Source: Salipaludibacillus sp. CUR1
Lineage (GTDB): Bacteria; Bacillota; Bacilli; Bacillales; Salisediminibacteriaceae
Direction of reading: 5' to 3'
Length of the DNA stretch: 64,000 nt
Assembly (NCBI RefSeq): GCF_021028955.1
Contig: NZ_JAIWPE010000037.1
Coordinates: forward strand, 1 to 64,000
Shown here: in pieces, positions 8,556 through 20,100 of the stretch
Numbering within the stretch: position 1 is the stretch's first letter
Layout of the letters: every line of letters begins with the position of its first letter
The notes under the pieces: generated by a model
What the model was told of the DNA's origin: nothing
The model's input: the letters and a program-made list of their open reading frames with translations, nothing else
The model's database searches: none
Translations under genes and position numbers: made by a program

Positions 8556-10661
8556 ATGAACCCGATTTTAATTAATTGGATCATGTTCATTCTTGTAACC
8601 GGTTACGCGGTTTATTTATTCGCTTCACTGGTAAAAACAAGAATGGAATATATCAAGCTTGGTAAGAAGCCGGAATTTATTTTGTCGATGAAAGAGCGCA
8701 AGGAAGCCATGATGACGATGGTTTTCGGGCAGAAAAAATTATTGAAGGATAAGAAGAGCGGGATTATCCATGTCATCTTTTTCTACGGATTCCTTCTCGT
8801 GCAGTTCAGTGCAATTGATGTGATCTGGAAAGGATTAAATCCAGGCAGCCATCTGCCGTTAGGGCCTGTTTACCCTGTTTTTACTTTTTTTCAGGAAATA
8901 GTCGTCCTCGCTATTCTGGTGGCAGTCGTCTGGGCGTTCCACCGCCGGTATGTTGAAAAGCTGGTCAGGCTAAAAAGAAACTTTAAAGCCGGTCTTGTGC
9001 TCATCTTTATCGGAGGCTTAATGATTTCCAAACTGTTTGCCAAAGGAATGGAAATGATCTGGCTTGATAAGGCTACAACTGGCGCTGAACCGATTGCATC
9101 TGGAATTGCGACCGTCTTTGCAGGGATCGGGCCGACTGCGGCAGGAGCCGGGTTCTTCATTTTCTGGTGGGCGCATCTCTTGTTCCTGCTTACGTTCCTT
9201 GTCTATATACCACAATCCAAACACGCCCACTTGATCGCAGGGCCTGCTAATGTATGGGTTGGGCCTACACATAAAAGGGGCCAGCTTGAAGCCATAAATT
9301 TTGAAGATGAAGAAGCTGAAAAATTCGGCAAGAACCAAATTGAAGACTTTGACCAGAAACAGCTTCTGGATTTATACGCCTGTGTGGAATGCGGACGCTG
9401 TACGAATATGTGCCCGGCTACAGGGACAGGTAAAATGCTGTCACCGATGGATCTTATTATAAAAATGCGGGATCATTTAACAGATAAAGGGGCGGCTGTA
9501 ACTTCCAGAAACCCGTGGATGCCGAGTTTTGCTTTTAATAATACAAAAGGAAACCAGCTGGCTGCAGCAGGGAATGAAGAAGCAGCTGCGTCACTGGACT
9601 TTAACCCGTATGATGTCAACCTTGTGGGCGACGTTATTACTGAAGAAGAGCTTTGGGCCTGTACAACGTGCCGGAACTGTGAAGACCAGTGCCCGGTTAT
9701 GAATGAGCATGTAGATAAAATTATTGATATGCGCCGTTACCTTGTTTTAACAGAAGGTAAAATGGATACTGAAGCCCAGCGGACGATGAAAAACATCGAA
9801 AAGCAGGGTAACCCATGGGGGATTAACCGTAAGGAACGTGAAAACTGGCGTGACGCGCGTGAAGACGTAGACGTTCCAACTGTTAAAGAGATGAAAAAAC
9901 GCGGTGAAGAATTTGAATACTTATTCTTTGTCGGTTCTATGGGCTCCTACGACAACAGAAGCCAGAAAATTGCGTTGTCCTTTGCTAAAATCATGAATGA
10001 AGCAGGCATTAAATTTGCCATTCTTGGAAACAAGGAAAAGAACTCCGGAGATACGCCGCGACGCATCGGAAACGAGTTTCTGTTCCAGGAGCTGGCTGCA
10101 GCTAACATTCAGGAATTTGAGAAAAACGAGATTAAGAAAATCGTTACGATAGACCCGCACACGTATAATACGTTTAAGAATGAGTATCCTGATTTTGGAC
10201 TTGAAGCGGAAGTTTATCACCATACGGAACTGATCTACCAGTGGATCAAAGACGGGCTTATCAAGCCGACACAGGAAGTGAAAGAAACGATCGTTTACCA
10301 TGACTCCTGTTATCTGGGACGTTACAACGACGTTTACGACCCGCCTCGTGAGATTTTGAAAGCGATTCCGGGTGTTGAACTTGTTGAAATGGAACGCAAC
10401 CGCGAAAATGGGATGTGCTGCGGAGCCGGCGGGGGGATGATGTGGATGGAAGAAGATACCGGCACACGTGTCAATGAAGCGCGAACAGAGCAGGCGCTTG
10501 CCACCTCTTCCAGTGTCATCGGAAGTGCTTGCCCATACTGCCTAACGATGTTGAGTGACGGAACGAAGGCCAAAGAAGTGGAAGAAGATGTTAAAACAAT
10601 GGATATTGCGGAAATTGTGGAAAAATCCATTGTTAAAAAGGAAGAACCAGTGACAGTTTAA
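8556..10661 (+). CDS. fadF: FadF-type iron-sulfur electron transfer protein
   Basis: A 701-residue membrane protein. The N-terminal third is a heme-b-type gamma-subunit domain with several membrane helices. The middle has two 4Fe-4S motifs, CVECGRCTNMCP and CTTCRNCEDQCP. The C-terminal half has two CCG domains (HDSCYLGRYN and NGMCCGAGGG). This is the FadF (YwjF) architecture, proposed to pass electrons from acyl-CoA dehydrogenases via electron transfer flavoprotein to quinone. AAAGGGG lies 8 nt before the ATG at 8556; an upstream TTG at 8538 lacks a site. It is first in the fatty-acid gene cluster, behind the FadR operator. Confidence 0.92.
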   Translation: MNPILINWIMFILVTGYAVYLFASLVKTRMEYIKLGKKPEFILSMKERKEAMMTMVFGQKKLLKDKKSGIIHVIFFYGFLLVQFSAIDVIWKGLNPGSHLPLGPVYPVFTFFQEIVVLAILVAVVWAFHRRYVEKLVRLKRNFKAGLVLIFIGGLMISKLFAKGMEMIWLDKATTGAEPIASGIATVFAGIGPTAAGAGFFIFWWAHLLFLLTFLVYIPQSKHAHLIAGPANVWVGPTHKRGQLEAINFEDEEAEKFGKNQIEDFDQKQLLDLYACVECGRCTNMCPATGTGKMLSPMDLIIKMRDHLTDKGAAVTSRNPWMPSFAFNNTKGNQLAAAGNEEAAASLDFNPYDVNLVGDVITEEELWACTTCRNCEDQCPVMNEHVDKIIDMRRYLVLTEGKMDTEAQRTMKNIEKQGNPWGINRKERENWRDAREDVDVPTVKEMKKRGEEFEYLFFVGSMGSYDNRSQKIALSFAKIMNEAGIKFAILGNKEKNSGDTPRRIGNEFLFQELAAANIQEFEKNEIKKIVTIDPHTYNTFKNEYPDFGLEAEVYHHTELIYQWIKDGLIKPTQEVKETIVYHDSCYLGRYNDVYDPPREILKAIPGVELVEMERNRENGMCCGAGGGMMWMEEDTGTRVNEARTEQALATSSSVIGSACPYCLTMLSDGTKAKEVEEDVKTMDIAEIVEKSIVKKEEPVTV

Positions 10662-10697
10662 CAGAGGCCTATAACTCTATGAAACAAAATTCAAAAT

Positions 10698-10746
10698 ATT
10701 CGGGTGTCTCGGAAAATTTACGAGACATCCGAATAATTATGTTTTA
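10698..10746 (+). terminator. Hairpin after fadF
   Basis: A 14-bp stem (ATTCGGGTGTCTCG / CGAGACATCCGAAT, one G-T pair) with a 9-nt loop lies 36 bp after fadF. The tail (AATTATGTTTT) has only a weak T-run, so this may be partial termination before the thiolase gene. Confidence 0.6.
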
Positions 10747-10765
10747 CAATAGACATATGCGACGG

Positions 10766-10781
10766 TTGTAAGCGCTTAACT
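10766..10781 (+). promoter_or_regulatory. Candidate CcpA (cre) site
   Basis: TTGTAAGCGCTTAACT carries the cre core TGTAAGCGCTTA but deviates from WTGNAANCGNWNNCWW at two 3' positions. It lies about 120 bp before the thiolase start, where carbon catabolite control of fatty-acid use would make sense. Confidence 0.45.
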
Positions 10782-10902
10782 ATTAAGCTATGGAGCTGCT
10801 GAGTGAGCGTTCGATCATTTGTTTTCCTGATGTAAAGTTACTTTTAGGAAGAGTCTGGTGCAGGAAAGGCCACATAACGAATATAAAGGGAGGAAATTTT
10901 TC

Positions 10903-12081
10903 ATGAGTAAAACAGTGATTGTCAGTGGAGCAAGAACACCGGTTGGAAAGCTGGGGGGCGCTTTATCCGGTTTTACAGCCTCACAGCTTGGAGGAAAGGC
11001 GATCAAAGCGGCACTTGAACGGGCTGGCCTTGAAGGGCACGATATTGGCCATGTCATTATGGGATCTGTCCTCCAGGGCGGCCAGGGACAGCTTCCATCC
11101 AGACAGGCGATGCATGAAGCGGGAATTCCTTGGGAGACAGAAACTGAAACGATCAATAAAGTGTGCGCCTCCGGGATGAGAAGCGTCACACTGGGCGATA
11201 TCCTGATCAGGGCAAACGAGCAGGAGACCATTGTAGCCGGAGGGATGGAATCCATGAGCCAGGCTCCGTTCTTTGTTAAGGGAGCACGCTTCGGTTTTAA
11301 AATGGGTGAACAAAAGTTTCATGACATGATGATCCATGACGGGCTGACTTGTACATTTACAGGCGTCCATATGGGCAATTACGGAAATAACGTGGCGAAA
11401 GAGCATAACCTGACCCGTGAAGCTCAGGATGAGTGGTCTTATCAGAGTCATCAAAAAGCCGGTGCGGCAATTGAATCAGGAAAGTTTAAAGAAGAGATTG
11501 TCCCTGTTGAAGTACCGCAGCGAAAAGGCGACCCACTTGTCGTAGAGAATGATGAATCACCAAGGAAAGATACGTCACTAGAGAGGCTGGGCAAGTTGAA
11601 GCCGGTATTCGGAGCCGAAGGCACGATCACTGCCGGTAATGCTCCTGGAGTCAATGACGGAGCCGCTGCGCTCGTCTTAATGTCTGAAGAAAAAGCAAAA
11701 GAAAAAGGGCTGGACCCGCTTGCAACCATTATTGCTCATACCCAGCTGGCAGTAGAGCCTGAAAATTTTCCTAAAACACCAGGTCTCGTCATAAATAAGC
11801 TGCTCGAAAAATCAGGGAAGTCACTCGATGATATCGACCTGATTGAAGTAAATGAAGCATTTGCTGCTGTCTCACTGGCAAGCGGACAAATTGCCGGCCT
11901 TGATCCTGAAAAAATAAACGTTAACGGAGGTGCCGTAGCACTTGGGCATCCAATCGGTGCGAGCGGAACGAGAATTATTCTGACACTTGCTTATGAATTA
12001 AAGCGCCGCGGCGGCGGTACAGGCATTGCCTCTATTTGCAGCGGCGGAGGCCAGGGCGATGCGATTATGATCCAAGTGTAA
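10903..12081 (+). CDS. Acetyl-CoA C-acyltransferase (thiolase)
   Basis: A 392-residue cytosolic thiolase that cleaves 3-ketoacyl-CoA to acetyl-CoA and a shortened acyl-CoA, or condenses two acetyl-CoA. Catalytic residues are visible: Cys88 in [10 protein letters not shown], His349 in [12 protein letters not shown] and Cys379 in [11 protein letters not shown]. The ATG at 10903 follows GGGAGG; the longer in-frame upstream extension to 10858 lacks a site and is not family-like. Sequence is close to MmgA-type acetyl-CoA acetyltransferases. It heads the second part of the cluster, with the hydroxyacyl-CoA dehydrogenase 67 bp downstream. Confidence 0.93.
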   Translation: MSKTVIVSGARTPVGKLGGALSGFTASQLGGKAIKAALERAGLEGHDIGHVIMGSVLQGGQGQLPSRQAMHEAGIPWETETETINKVCASGMRSVTLGDILIRANEQETIVAGGMESMSQAPFFVKGARFGFKMGEQKFHDMMIHDGLTCTFTGVHMGNYGNNVAKEHNLTREAQDEWSYQSHQKAGAAIESGKFKEEIVPVEVPQRKGDPLVVENDESPRKDTSLERLGKLKPVFGAEGTITAGNAPGVNDGAAALVLMSEEKAKEKGLDPLATIIAHTQLAVEPENFPKTPGLVINKLLEKSGKSLDDIDLIEVNEAFAAVSLASGQIAGLDPEKINVNGGAVALGHPIGASGTRIILTLAYELKRRGGGTGIASICSGGGQGDAIMIQV

Positions 12082-12148
12082 AAGAAGCCAAAGGGTGAAA
12101 GCACCAAATACAATAGAGCATAAAAATGACAAGGGGGTTCAGTCCGGT

Positions 12149-13000
12149 ATGGAAATACAAAAGGTTATGGTAATCGGGGCAGGACAAATGGGGTCCGGTA
12201 TTGCCCAGGTGTGTGCGATGAACGGCTATGATGTGATGCTTCATGATTTAAAGGAAGAATACGTTGAAAAAGGACTTAAAGGGATAAGGAAACAATTGCA
12301 GCGCCAAGTAGAGAAGGACCGGATTTCTGAGACGGATATGGAACGTTTTATGCGGCAAATTCATTCATCTACACGCCTCAGTAACGCAGAAGAAGCAGAT
12401 ATTGTGATTGAAGCGGCATTGGAGAATATGGAAATAAAGAAAAATATTTTTGCCCAGCTGGACGAGTTTGCACCGTCCCACGCTATTTTGGCAACCAATA
12501 CGTCGTCGCTTCCAATTACAGAAATCGCAGCTGAAACGAAGCGCCCTGAAAAAGTGATCGGGATGCACTTTATGAACCCGGTCCCTGTGATGAAACTGGT
12601 GGAGGTCATCAGGGGGCTGGCTACTTCGGATGAGACATTTAATACCGTTAAAAGTATGTCGGAATCATTAAAGAAAACACCGGTGGAAGTAAACGACTTC
12701 CCTGGTTTTGTATCAAACCGTATTCTCATGCCGATGATCAATGAAGCGATTTATACGGTTTTTGAAGGGGTAGCCACTCCTGAAGATGTGGACGAAGTGA
12801 TGAAGTTAGGCATGAACCATCCGATGGGCCCTCTGACACTTGCTGATTTTATTGGTCTCGACACGTGTCTGTATATTATGGAAACCCTCCACGAAGGTTT
12901 CGGAGATGACAAATACAGGCCATGCCCGCTTCTGAGAAAATATGTGAAAGCAGGCTGGCTCGGCAAAAAATCAGGCCGTGGTTTTTACAATTACAGCTGA
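12149..13000 (+). CDS. 3-hydroxybutyryl-CoA dehydrogenase
   Basis: A 283-residue NAD-dependent enzyme oxidising 3-hydroxyacyl-CoA to 3-ketoacyl-CoA, supplying the thiolase upstream. The Rossmann motif GAGQMGSG is at the N-terminus, the catalytic-loop motif [17 protein letters not shown] lies in the middle, and the C-terminal helical domain contains [11 protein letters not shown] and [17 protein letters not shown]. Length is typical (about 283). The ATG at 12149 follows AAGGGGG; the ORF is open further upstream but that part is not family-like. It sits between thiolase and acyl-CoA dehydrogenase genes. Confidence 0.93.
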   Translation: MEIQKVMVIGAGQMGSGIAQVCAMNGYDVMLHDLKEEYVEKGLKGIRKQLQRQVEKDRISETDMERFMRQIHSSTRLSNAEEADIVIEAALENMEIKKNIFAQLDEFAPSHAILATNTSSLPITEIAAETKRPEKVIGMHFMNPVPVMKLVEVIRGLATSDETFNTVKSMSESLKKTPVEVNDFPGFVSNRILMPMINEAIYTVFEGVATPEDVDEVMKLGMNHPMGPLTLADFIGLDTCLYIMETLHEGFGDDKYRPCPLLRKYVKAGWLGKKSGRGFYNYS

Positions 13001-13025
13001 TGACAACACATGAGAGGTGACCGCC

Positions 13026-14168
13026 ATGAATTTCACATGGACAGATGAACAGCAGATGATGCAGCGGATGGTGCGCCAGTTTGCTGAAGAAAAAGTAGCC
13101 AAAGCGGCAGAACATATGGAAAAAACAGACGAGTTTCCCCGTCACATCGTAAAAGAGATGGGGGATCTGGGACTTATGGGAATTCCGATTCCCGAGAAAT
13201 ACGGCGGTTCAGAAATGGATTATTCCTCTTATATTCTTGCTATCCATGAACTGTCGAGAGTAAGCGCGGCAGTGGGTGTGATCCTGTCGGTCCATACATC
13301 AGTAGGGACTAATCCAATCCTTTATTTCGGTACAGAGGAGCAGAAGCAAAAGTATTTGCCTAAACTGGCTTCCGGCCAGTATCTCGGAGCCTTCGCCCTG
13401 TCAGAACCAGGGGCCGGCAGTGATGCCGCGGCTATGAAAACAACTGCTAAAAAGGATGGAAACGATTATATATTAAACGGTTCGAAGGCCTGGATTACGA
13501 GCGGAGGAGAGGCGGACACGTATATAGTCTTTGCTAAAACCGACCCTGGCGCCGGGAGTAAAGGTATCAGTGCGTTTATTTTAGAAAAAGATACACCGGG
13601 ATTTTATGTCCTTCCTAAAGAGAAAAAAATGGGTCTGCACGGTTCCAACACAACCCCTCTGTCGTTTGAAGACTGCCGGATTCCTGCAGAAAATCTGCTG
13701 GGGAATGAAGGAGAAGGATTTAAAATCGCTATGGCCAATCTTAATACCGGACGGATAGGGATAGCGGCCCAGTCTCTCGGTATCGCCCATGGAGCGCTTG
13801 ATGCTGCAGCAGCCTACGCGAAAGAAAGAAAACAGTTTGGAAAACCAATCGGCCAGATGCAGGGGCTTGCTTTTAAACTGGCTGACATGGCGACGGCTTT
13901 TGAAGCGGCCAGACTGCTCACCTACCGCGCGGCAGATCTCGTAGCAAAAGGGCTGCCGGCAGGGAAAGAAGCTTCCATGGCTAAAATGTTCGCTTCTGAT
14001 GCGGCGATGAAAATAACAACGGAAGCAATACAGGTTTTCGGCGGCTACGGATATACAAAAGACTATCCAGTTGAGCGTTTCTTCAGGGATGCCAAGGTGA
14101 CCCAGATTTATGAAGGGACCAATGAAATCCAGAGGATCGTTATTGGTAAACATTATTTAAGAGATTAA
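13026..14168 (+). CDS. Acyl-CoA dehydrogenase (first of pair)
   Basis: A 380-residue FAD enzyme introducing the trans-2 double bond in acyl-CoA and passing electrons to electron transfer flavoprotein. Features: [10 protein letters not shown] and WITSGG around the flavin, [13 protein letters not shown] in the C-terminal helical domain, and the catalytic Glu363 in [11 protein letters not shown], the short-chain/AcdA position. GAGAGG lies 9 nt before the ATG at 13026. It is followed after 23 bp by a paralogue with the same length and catalytic position. Chain-length preference cannot be told; linkage to icmF suggests short or branched-chain substrates. Confidence 0.93.
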   Translation: MNFTWTDEQQMMQRMVRQFAEEKVAKAAEHMEKTDEFPRHIVKEMGDLGLMGIPIPEKYGGSEMDYSSYILAIHELSRVSAAVGVILSVHTSVGTNPILYFGTEEQKQKYLPKLASGQYLGAFALSEPGAGSDAAAMKTTAKKDGNDYILNGSKAWITSGGEADTYIVFAKTDPGAGSKGISAFILEKDTPGFYVLPKEKKMGLHGSNTTPLSFEDCRIPAENLLGNEGEGFKIAMANLNTGRIGIAAQSLGIAHGALDAAAAYAKERKQFGKPIGQMQGLAFKLADMATAFEAARLLTYRAADLVAKGLPAGKEASMAKMFASDAAMKITTEAIQVFGGYGYTKDYPVERFFRDAKVTQIYEGTNEIQRIVIGKHYLRD

Positions 14169-14191
14169 TATAACTGAAGGGGATGGATACG

Positions 14192-15334
14192 GTGAATTTT
14201 CAACTGACAGATGAGCAGGAAATGATTCGTAAAATGGTACGCGATTTTGCAAAGAACGAAGTGGAGCCGACTGCGGCAGAAAGAGATGAAGAAGAACGGT
14301 TCGACCGGGCAATTTTTGACCAGATGGGTGAGCTCGGGCTGACAGGCATTCCGTGGCCTGAGGAATATGGCGGTATCGGAGCTGATTATGTGAGCTACGT
14401 GATTGCCGTAGAAGAGCTTTCAAGAGTGTGTGCGTCCACAGGGGTAACCTTATCAGCCCACCTTTCTCTTGCCGGCTGGCCGATTTTCAAATTTGGATCT
14501 GAAGAACAAAAGCAGACGTTCCTTCGTCCGATGGCTGAAGGAAAGAAGATGGGTGCTTACGGCCTGACAGAGCCTGGTTCCGGAAGTGATGCGGCTAACA
14601 TGAAGACAACAGCTAAGCGGGACGGGGACGACTATATACTCGATGGGTCTAAAATCTTTATTACAAATGGCGGAGAAGCCGATTATTATGTCGTATTCGC
14701 TATGACAGACCCAGAGAAAAAACATAGAGGATGCACGGCCTTTATTGTTGAAAAAGAGATGGAAGGTTTTTCAATGGGTAAAAAGGAGAAAAAGCTTGGC
14801 ATTCGTTCTTCTCCCACACTGGAAATTATTTTCGACGGGGTGCGGGTTCCACAGGCAAACAGGCTCGGCGAAGAAGGAGAAGGATTTAAAATTGCAATGA
14901 TGACCCTCGATGGCGGGCGTAACGGAATTGCCGCCCAGGCAGTCGGGATTGCCCAGGGCGCTCTTGACGCTGCAGTTGATTATGCAAAAGAGCGCAAGCA
15001 ATTCGGGAAACCGATTGGTACCAACCAGGGAATCGCGTTCAAAATTGCTGAAATGGCTACAAAAGTTGAAGCCTCACGACTGCTCACTTACCAGGCCGCA
15101 TGGAAAGAGTCGCATAATCTTCCTTACGGTAAAGAATCGGCTATGTCCAAGCTGTTTGCAGGGGATTCTGCGATGGAAGTGACGACTGAAGCCGTCCAGG
15201 TATTCGGCGGGTACGGCTATACGAAAGATTACCCTGTCGAGCGTTACATGCGTGACGCTAAAATTACCCAAATTTACGAAGGAACTAACGAAGTTCAACG
15301 ACTGGTTATCTCTAAAATGCTGTTAAAAGATTAA
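14192..15334 (+). CDS. Acyl-CoA dehydrogenase (second of pair)
   Basis: A 380-residue paralogue of the preceding gene with the same layout: [19 protein letters not shown] at the N-terminus, [14 protein letters not shown] and [11 protein letters not shown] at the flavin site, [13 protein letters not shown], and catalytic Glu363 in [11 protein letters not shown]. The GTG at 14192 is 9 nt after AAGGGGA; the ATG at 14183 touches the Shine-Dalgarno and is rejected. The two dehydrogenases probably arose by tandem duplication and serve different acyl-CoAs; isobutyryl-CoA or butyryl-CoA is plausible from the linkage to icmF but not shown. Confidence 0.92.
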   Translation: MNFQLTDEQEMIRKMVRDFAKNEVEPTAAERDEEERFDRAIFDQMGELGLTGIPWPEEYGGIGADYVSYVIAVEELSRVCASTGVTLSAHLSLAGWPIFKFGSEEQKQTFLRPMAEGKKMGAYGLTEPGSGSDAANMKTTAKRDGDDYILDGSKIFITNGGEADYYVVFAMTDPEKKHRGCTAFIVEKEMEGFSMGKKEKKLGIRSSPTLEIIFDGVRVPQANRLGEEGEGFKIAMMTLDGGRNGIAAQAVGIAQGALDAAVDYAKERKQFGKPIGTNQGIAFKIAEMATKVEASRLLTYQAAWKESHNLPYGKESAMSKLFAGDSAMEVTTEAVQVFGGYGYTKDYPVERYMRDAKITQIYEGTNEVQRLVISKMLLKD

Positions 15335-15410
15335 TAGTCTGCTTCCGGCCGGAAATTCCTCAATGAGGGCCAATAAGGGCGGAAAGAGACCAGTCTCTTG
15401 CGGACAGTGA

Positions 15411-15436
15411 ACAGGCCCTCCTTAAAAAGGGCCTGT
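15411..15436 (+). other. Hairpin without T-run
   Basis: A perfect 9-bp inverted repeat ACAGGCCCT / AGGGCCTGT with an 8-nt loop lies between the second dehydrogenase and the GTPase gene. The absence of a T-run argues against intrinsic termination; it may set mRNA stability within the operon. Confidence 0.5.
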
Positions 15437-15491
15437 ACGGGTTTACAGGCAAAACCAATACCAGATTTATAGAAAGAAAGGATGAGACACG

Positions 15492-16463
15492 ATGGAGAAA
15501 AAAATAGCGGATGAACTTTTAAACGGAAAACAACGGGCACTGGCCAAAGCCATCTCCATCGTGGAAGACAGAAAGCCTTCTCACCGGGAACTTATGAAAC
15601 AGATTTATCCGCATACAGGAAACGCCCATATTATTGGCATTACTGGCTCTCCGGGAGCGGGGAAAAGTTCGCTCGTAAACGGGCTTGTCCGTGAATGGCG
15701 AAAGAAAGGCCAGTCAGTGGCCATTGCTGCCATAGATCCAACAAGTCCTTTCTCTGGAGGGGCTCTTCTTGGTGACCGGATACGGATGCAGGATCATGAA
15801 GATGATGAAGGCGTTTTTATAAGAAGCATGGGGACAAGGGGGAGCCTTGGCGGGTTATCTGAAGCTTGCCAGGACACGGTCCGGCTGATGGAAGCTGCCA
15901 AGTTTGACAAGGTGGTTATAGAGACGGTCGGGGTCGGCCAGTCAGAACTGGATATTATGAAGACCGCGGACACGATTGCCCTCGTGCTTTATCCTTCCGG
16001 TGGAGACGTCATCCAGGCATTTAAAGCAGGAATTATGGAAATAGCCGACCTGTTTATTATTAACAAGGCTGATCTTCCCGGTGTGGAACAGCTTAAAGGG
16101 GAGCTGGAAGACTTGCTGCATATTACAAGTCTTCCGGAAAGCTGGGAACCGCCGATTTTACCGGCGATCTCTACAGAAAAGCGCGGGGTGTCCGAGGTGG
16201 CAGAGTCGCTTGATAACCATCACCGCCACTTGCTTTTATCAGAAGAAAAATCTGAACGGCGGATCAGCCAGAAGGAAAGCGAAGTGGAACGACGGCTGAT
16301 TGAGAGATTAAAAGAGGAGTTCACTCCTTATATTAAAGAGTCTCTGAATCAAAGCAACCATGGAAAAGGGCAGCTGCAGGAGGCTGATCCTTATGAGTTG
16401 GCAGAAGTAATATATAAACAGTGGCTGGCAAAAATGAACCGGAATGAAGAGAGAGGAGAGTGA
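15492..16463 (+). CDS. meaB: MeaB/ArgK-type P-loop GTPase
   Basis: A 323-residue G3E-family GTPase that acts as chaperone of adenosylcobalamin mutases, gating cofactor delivery and protecting against inactivation. Walker A is GSPGAGKSS near residue 55; the Mg-binding and switch segments [21 protein letters not shown] and ETVGVGQSELD follow; base recognition is NKAD. GGATGAG precedes the ATG at 15492. Its presence two genes before icmF is notable because IcmF already carries its own G-domain. It ends a few bases before the TetR gene start. Confidence 0.9.
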   Translation: MEKKIADELLNGKQRALAKAISIVEDRKPSHRELMKQIYPHTGNAHIIGITGSPGAGKSSLVNGLVREWRKKGQSVAIAAIDPTSPFSGGALLGDRIRMQDHEDDEGVFIRSMGTRGSLGGLSEACQDTVRLMEAAKFDKVVIETVGVGQSELDIMKTADTIALVLYPSGGDVIQAFKAGIMEIADLFIINKADLPGVEQLKGELEDLLHITSLPESWEPPILPAISTEKRGVSEVAESLDNHHRHLLLSEEKSERRISQKESEVERRLIERLKEEFTPYIKESLNQSNHGKGQLQEADPYELAEVIYKQWLAKMNRNEERGE

Positions 16464-16467
16464 GCAC

Positions 16468-17151
16468 GTGAAAAAGAAAGACGTACCGTCATTAGTGAAA
16501 GACCAGCGCCTGATTAAAAAAAGGCGGGGCCAGATTATTAAAGCGGCTGTCCGGCTTTTCAACGAGAAAGGCTATCATAAAGCGACGACGAGAGAAGTGG
16601 CTAAAGCGTCGGGGTTCAGTATCGGGACGTTGTACGAGTATATCGGTTCTAAAGAAGATATTCTTTACCTCGTCTGTGACGCGGTATATGACGAGGTCAT
16701 GGGGAAATGGGAAAAGCTGAGGGATGGCAACCTGGAAGGCCTGGACCGGCTGTATCAGGTAATAGAAGCTTACTTCAGGGTCATACACAGTCTGCAGGAT
16801 GAAGTGCTTGTCCTTTACCAGGAGTCCAAATCTTTATCTGACGATGCTCTCGCATACGTGCTTGAGAAAGAAATGAGTATGAAAGCAATGTTTGAAAAAG
16901 AGCTTAAGGAAGCGAGGAACTCAGGAATTATCAGTCTTCATGACGAAGAAATCTCCCTCGCCTGCCATAATATCCTTGTCGCCGGCCACATGTGGACGTT
17001 CCGCCGGTGGGCAGTCCAGAGAGACCATGATATTGATTCATATTGCAAATGGCAGATTGCTCAGCTGTTCAGAGGGTTTGGTTTAAACAAAAACATTAAC
17101 GGCACCTTTCAAATATCAGAAAATAAGCCGGAAACGGAGGAAACGATATGA
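16468..17151 (+). CDS. TetR/AcrR family transcriptional regulator
   Basis: A 227-residue repressor-type protein. The N-terminal helix-turn-helix spans [47 protein letters not shown] in outline (about residues 20-65); the rest is a helical ligand-binding domain. The GTG at 16468 follows AGAGGAGAG and avoids overlap with meaB; an ATG at 16444 would overlap it. It is translationally coupled to icmF (ATGA overlap at 17148). It probably senses an acyl-CoA and controls this cluster. I cannot say whether it is the FadR that binds the operator at 8469; only the position suggests it. Confidence 0.85.
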   Translation: MKKKDVPSLVKDQRLIKKRRGQIIKAAVRLFNEKGYHKATTREVAKASGFSIGTLYEYIGSKEDILYLVCDAVYDEVMGKWEKLRDGNLEGLDRLYQVIEAYFRVIHSLQDEVLVLYQESKSLSDDALAYVLEKEMSMKAMFEKELKEARNSGIISLHDEEISLACHNILVAGHMWTFRRWAVQRDHDIDSYCKWQIAQLFRGFGLNKNINGTFQISENKPETEETI

Positions 17152-20100
17152 GCATGTATGAGCCGGTTCATCCAGTCAGATTTGTCACGGCTTCAAGTCT
17201 TTTTGATGGTCATGACGCTTCCATCAACATTATGCGCAGGATGCTTCAGGCCTCCGGAGCTGAAGTGATCCATTTAGGGCATAACCGTTCAGTTGATGAA
17301 GTGGTCCGGGCAGCAATCCAGGAAGACGTGCAAGGCATCGCCATCTCTTCTTACCAGGGCGGCCATATGGAATACTTCAAGTATCTGCACGATCAGCTGC
17401 AGGAAAAAGGAGCGGGCCATATTCAGATTTTCGGCGGAGGCGGAGGGGTCATTATTCCGTCAGAAATAAAAGAGCTTCATGATTACGGCATCGCACGTAT
17501 TTTTTCACCGGAAGACGGCCGTAAACAAGGCCTTCAGGGAATGATAAACGGGATGATGGAAGCCTGTGATTTCGCGACGAGCGCCGTTCAGGATCTTCCT
17601 AAAGACTTGCTGCTGGAAAAAGACAGCGGGGCTGTGGCGAGGTTTGTGACGGTCGCTGAAAAGAAAGCCTTCGGCGAAACGATGACGAAAGATGAACACG
17701 AACAGTTTCAGCAGGCGCTTCTCGACGGCGAACTGCCGAAAGCGCCCGTACTTGGAATTACCGGGACTGGAGGAGCGGGTAAAAGTTCGTTGACGGATGA
17801 GCTCGTCAGGCGTTTTCTCATGGCGTTTCCTGATAAATATATTGCGATATTATCTGTTGATCCGACGAAAAAGAAAACGGGAGGGGCACTTCTCGGGGAC
17901 CGGATCCGTATGAACGCTATCGATTCTTCAAGAGTGTATATGCGCTCGCTTGCTACAAGGGACAGCCGGCAGGAACTGTCTAAAGCAATCTCCGAAGCAA
18001 TCCCTGTCGTCAAACGGGCAGGCTATGACCTGGTCATAGTCGAAACGAGCGGGATCGGCCAGGGAGATGCAGCTATAACCGATGTGGCGGATGTCTCAAT
18101 GTATGTGATGACCAGCGAGTTCGGGGCACCTTCACAACTGGAAAAAATAGATATGATTGATTTTGCAGACTTAATTGCTATTAATAAATTTGACCGTAAA
18201 GGCAGTGAGGATGCGCTAAGAGAAGTAAGGAAGACCTACCAGCGCAGCCATACCCGCTTTGAAGAAGATCCGGAAGCTATGCCGGTCTATGGCACAATGG
18301 CCAGCCAGTTTAACGACCCGGGGACAAACCGTCTTTTTTATGAATTGGTTCAAGTGATTAATCAGAAGTGCGAAAAAGACTGGCAGACGGAGCTTGGCAA
18401 AGGTGATGAGATTAAGCTTCGCAATGCAGTAATTCCTGCCGACCAGATCCACTACTTGCGGGAAATTGCCAGGACGGTAAAAGGGTATCACGGGGAGACA
18501 GAAGCGGAAGTCAGCAAAGCCCGGCGGGTGTTCCAGCTTGAAGGGACTCTTGAACTTCTTGAAGAGCATTCAGCCTCGGGTACCGATACGGCAGAACTGG
18601 AAAAGCTGCGCGACTATTACCGCACCTCCATGCTTCCTGAAGCTCAAAAGGCTTTGGAAACATGGGAAGATAAGAAAAAAGCTTATAAAGAAGACCAGTA
18701 TGTGATTAAGATCCGGGATAAAGAGATAGTGACTGATATTCAAACGAAAAGTTTATCAGGGCTTAACATTCCGAAAGTCTCTCTGCCTAAATTTGCTGAT
18801 TACGGAGAGATTATCCGCTGGATCAGAAGCGAGAATGTCCCTGGTGAATTCCCTTATACGGCAGGCGTCTTTCCTTTTAAACGGAAAGGGGAAGATCCTA
18901 AGCGGCAGTTTGCCGGTGAAGGGGGCCCGGCGAGAACAAACCGCCGCTTCCACTACTTGTCAAAAAATGATGAGGCGAAGCGTTTAAGCACGGCGTTTGA
19001 TTCGGTGACATTATACGGGGAAGATCCGGACCACCGTCCGGACATTTACGGGAAAATCGGAGAGAGCGGAGTGAGCATTTGTACGCTGGATGATATGAAA
19101 ACATTGTACAGCGGATTTGACCTTGTCGATCCGTCCACATCCGTTTCGATGACAATTAACGGACCTGCACCGATCATTCTGGCGATGTTTATGAACACGG
19201 CAATCGACCAGCAGCTTGACCGCTTCCGTGAACAGGAAGGCCGGGAGCCATCTCCGGAAGAAGCAGCTGATATCAGGGCTAAAACGTTATCGGTTGTGCG
19301 AGGAACTGTTCAGGCTGATATTTTAAAAGAAGACCAGGGGCAGAATACATGTATTTTCTCAACTGAATTTGCTCTAAGGCTGATGGGGGACATCCAGCAG
19401 TACTTTATCGACCATAAAGTTCGAAATTACTATTCTGTATCGATCAGCGGCTATCATATAGCTGAAGCGGGGGCGAACCCGATCAGCCAGCTGGCATTCA
19501 CCCTTTCCAACGGGTTTACCTATGTTGAGTATTATCTGAGCCGGGGAATGGACGTCAATGACTTTGCTCCTAATCTGTCCTTCTTCTTCAGTAACGGCCT
19601 CGATCCGGAATATACCGTTATTGGCCGGGTGGCCAGGCGTATATGGGCAGTCGCCATGAAAAACAAATATGGAGCCAATGAACGGAGTCAAAAGCTGAAA
19701 TATCACATCCAGACGTCAGGACGTTCCCTCCATGCGCAGGAAGTGGATTTCAATGATATCAGGACGACCCTGCAGGCTCTGCTTGCCATTTATGATAACT
19801 GTAATTCGCTTCATACGAACGCATACGATGAAGCGGTGACCACGCCGACTGAAGAAAGTGTCCGGCGGGCGATGGCGATTCAGATGATTATTACGAAAGA
19901 GATGGGTCTTGCTAAAAATGAAAATCCGCAGCAAGGATCCTTTATAGTTGAAGAACTGACTGACCTGGTGGAAGAAGCTGTTCTGCTTGAGATGGAGCGG
20001 ATCAGCGACCGCGGCGGGGTTCTCGGCGCAATGGAGACTCAGTACCAGCGCGGAAAAATCCAGGAAGAGTCCCTGCTGTACGAGACGAAAAAGCACAGCG

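Noticed and set aside
16468-17151. TetR gene named as FadR
   Set aside because: Linkage to a FadR operator 8 kb upstream is suggestive, but the sequence outside the helix-turn-helix does not clearly match FadR.
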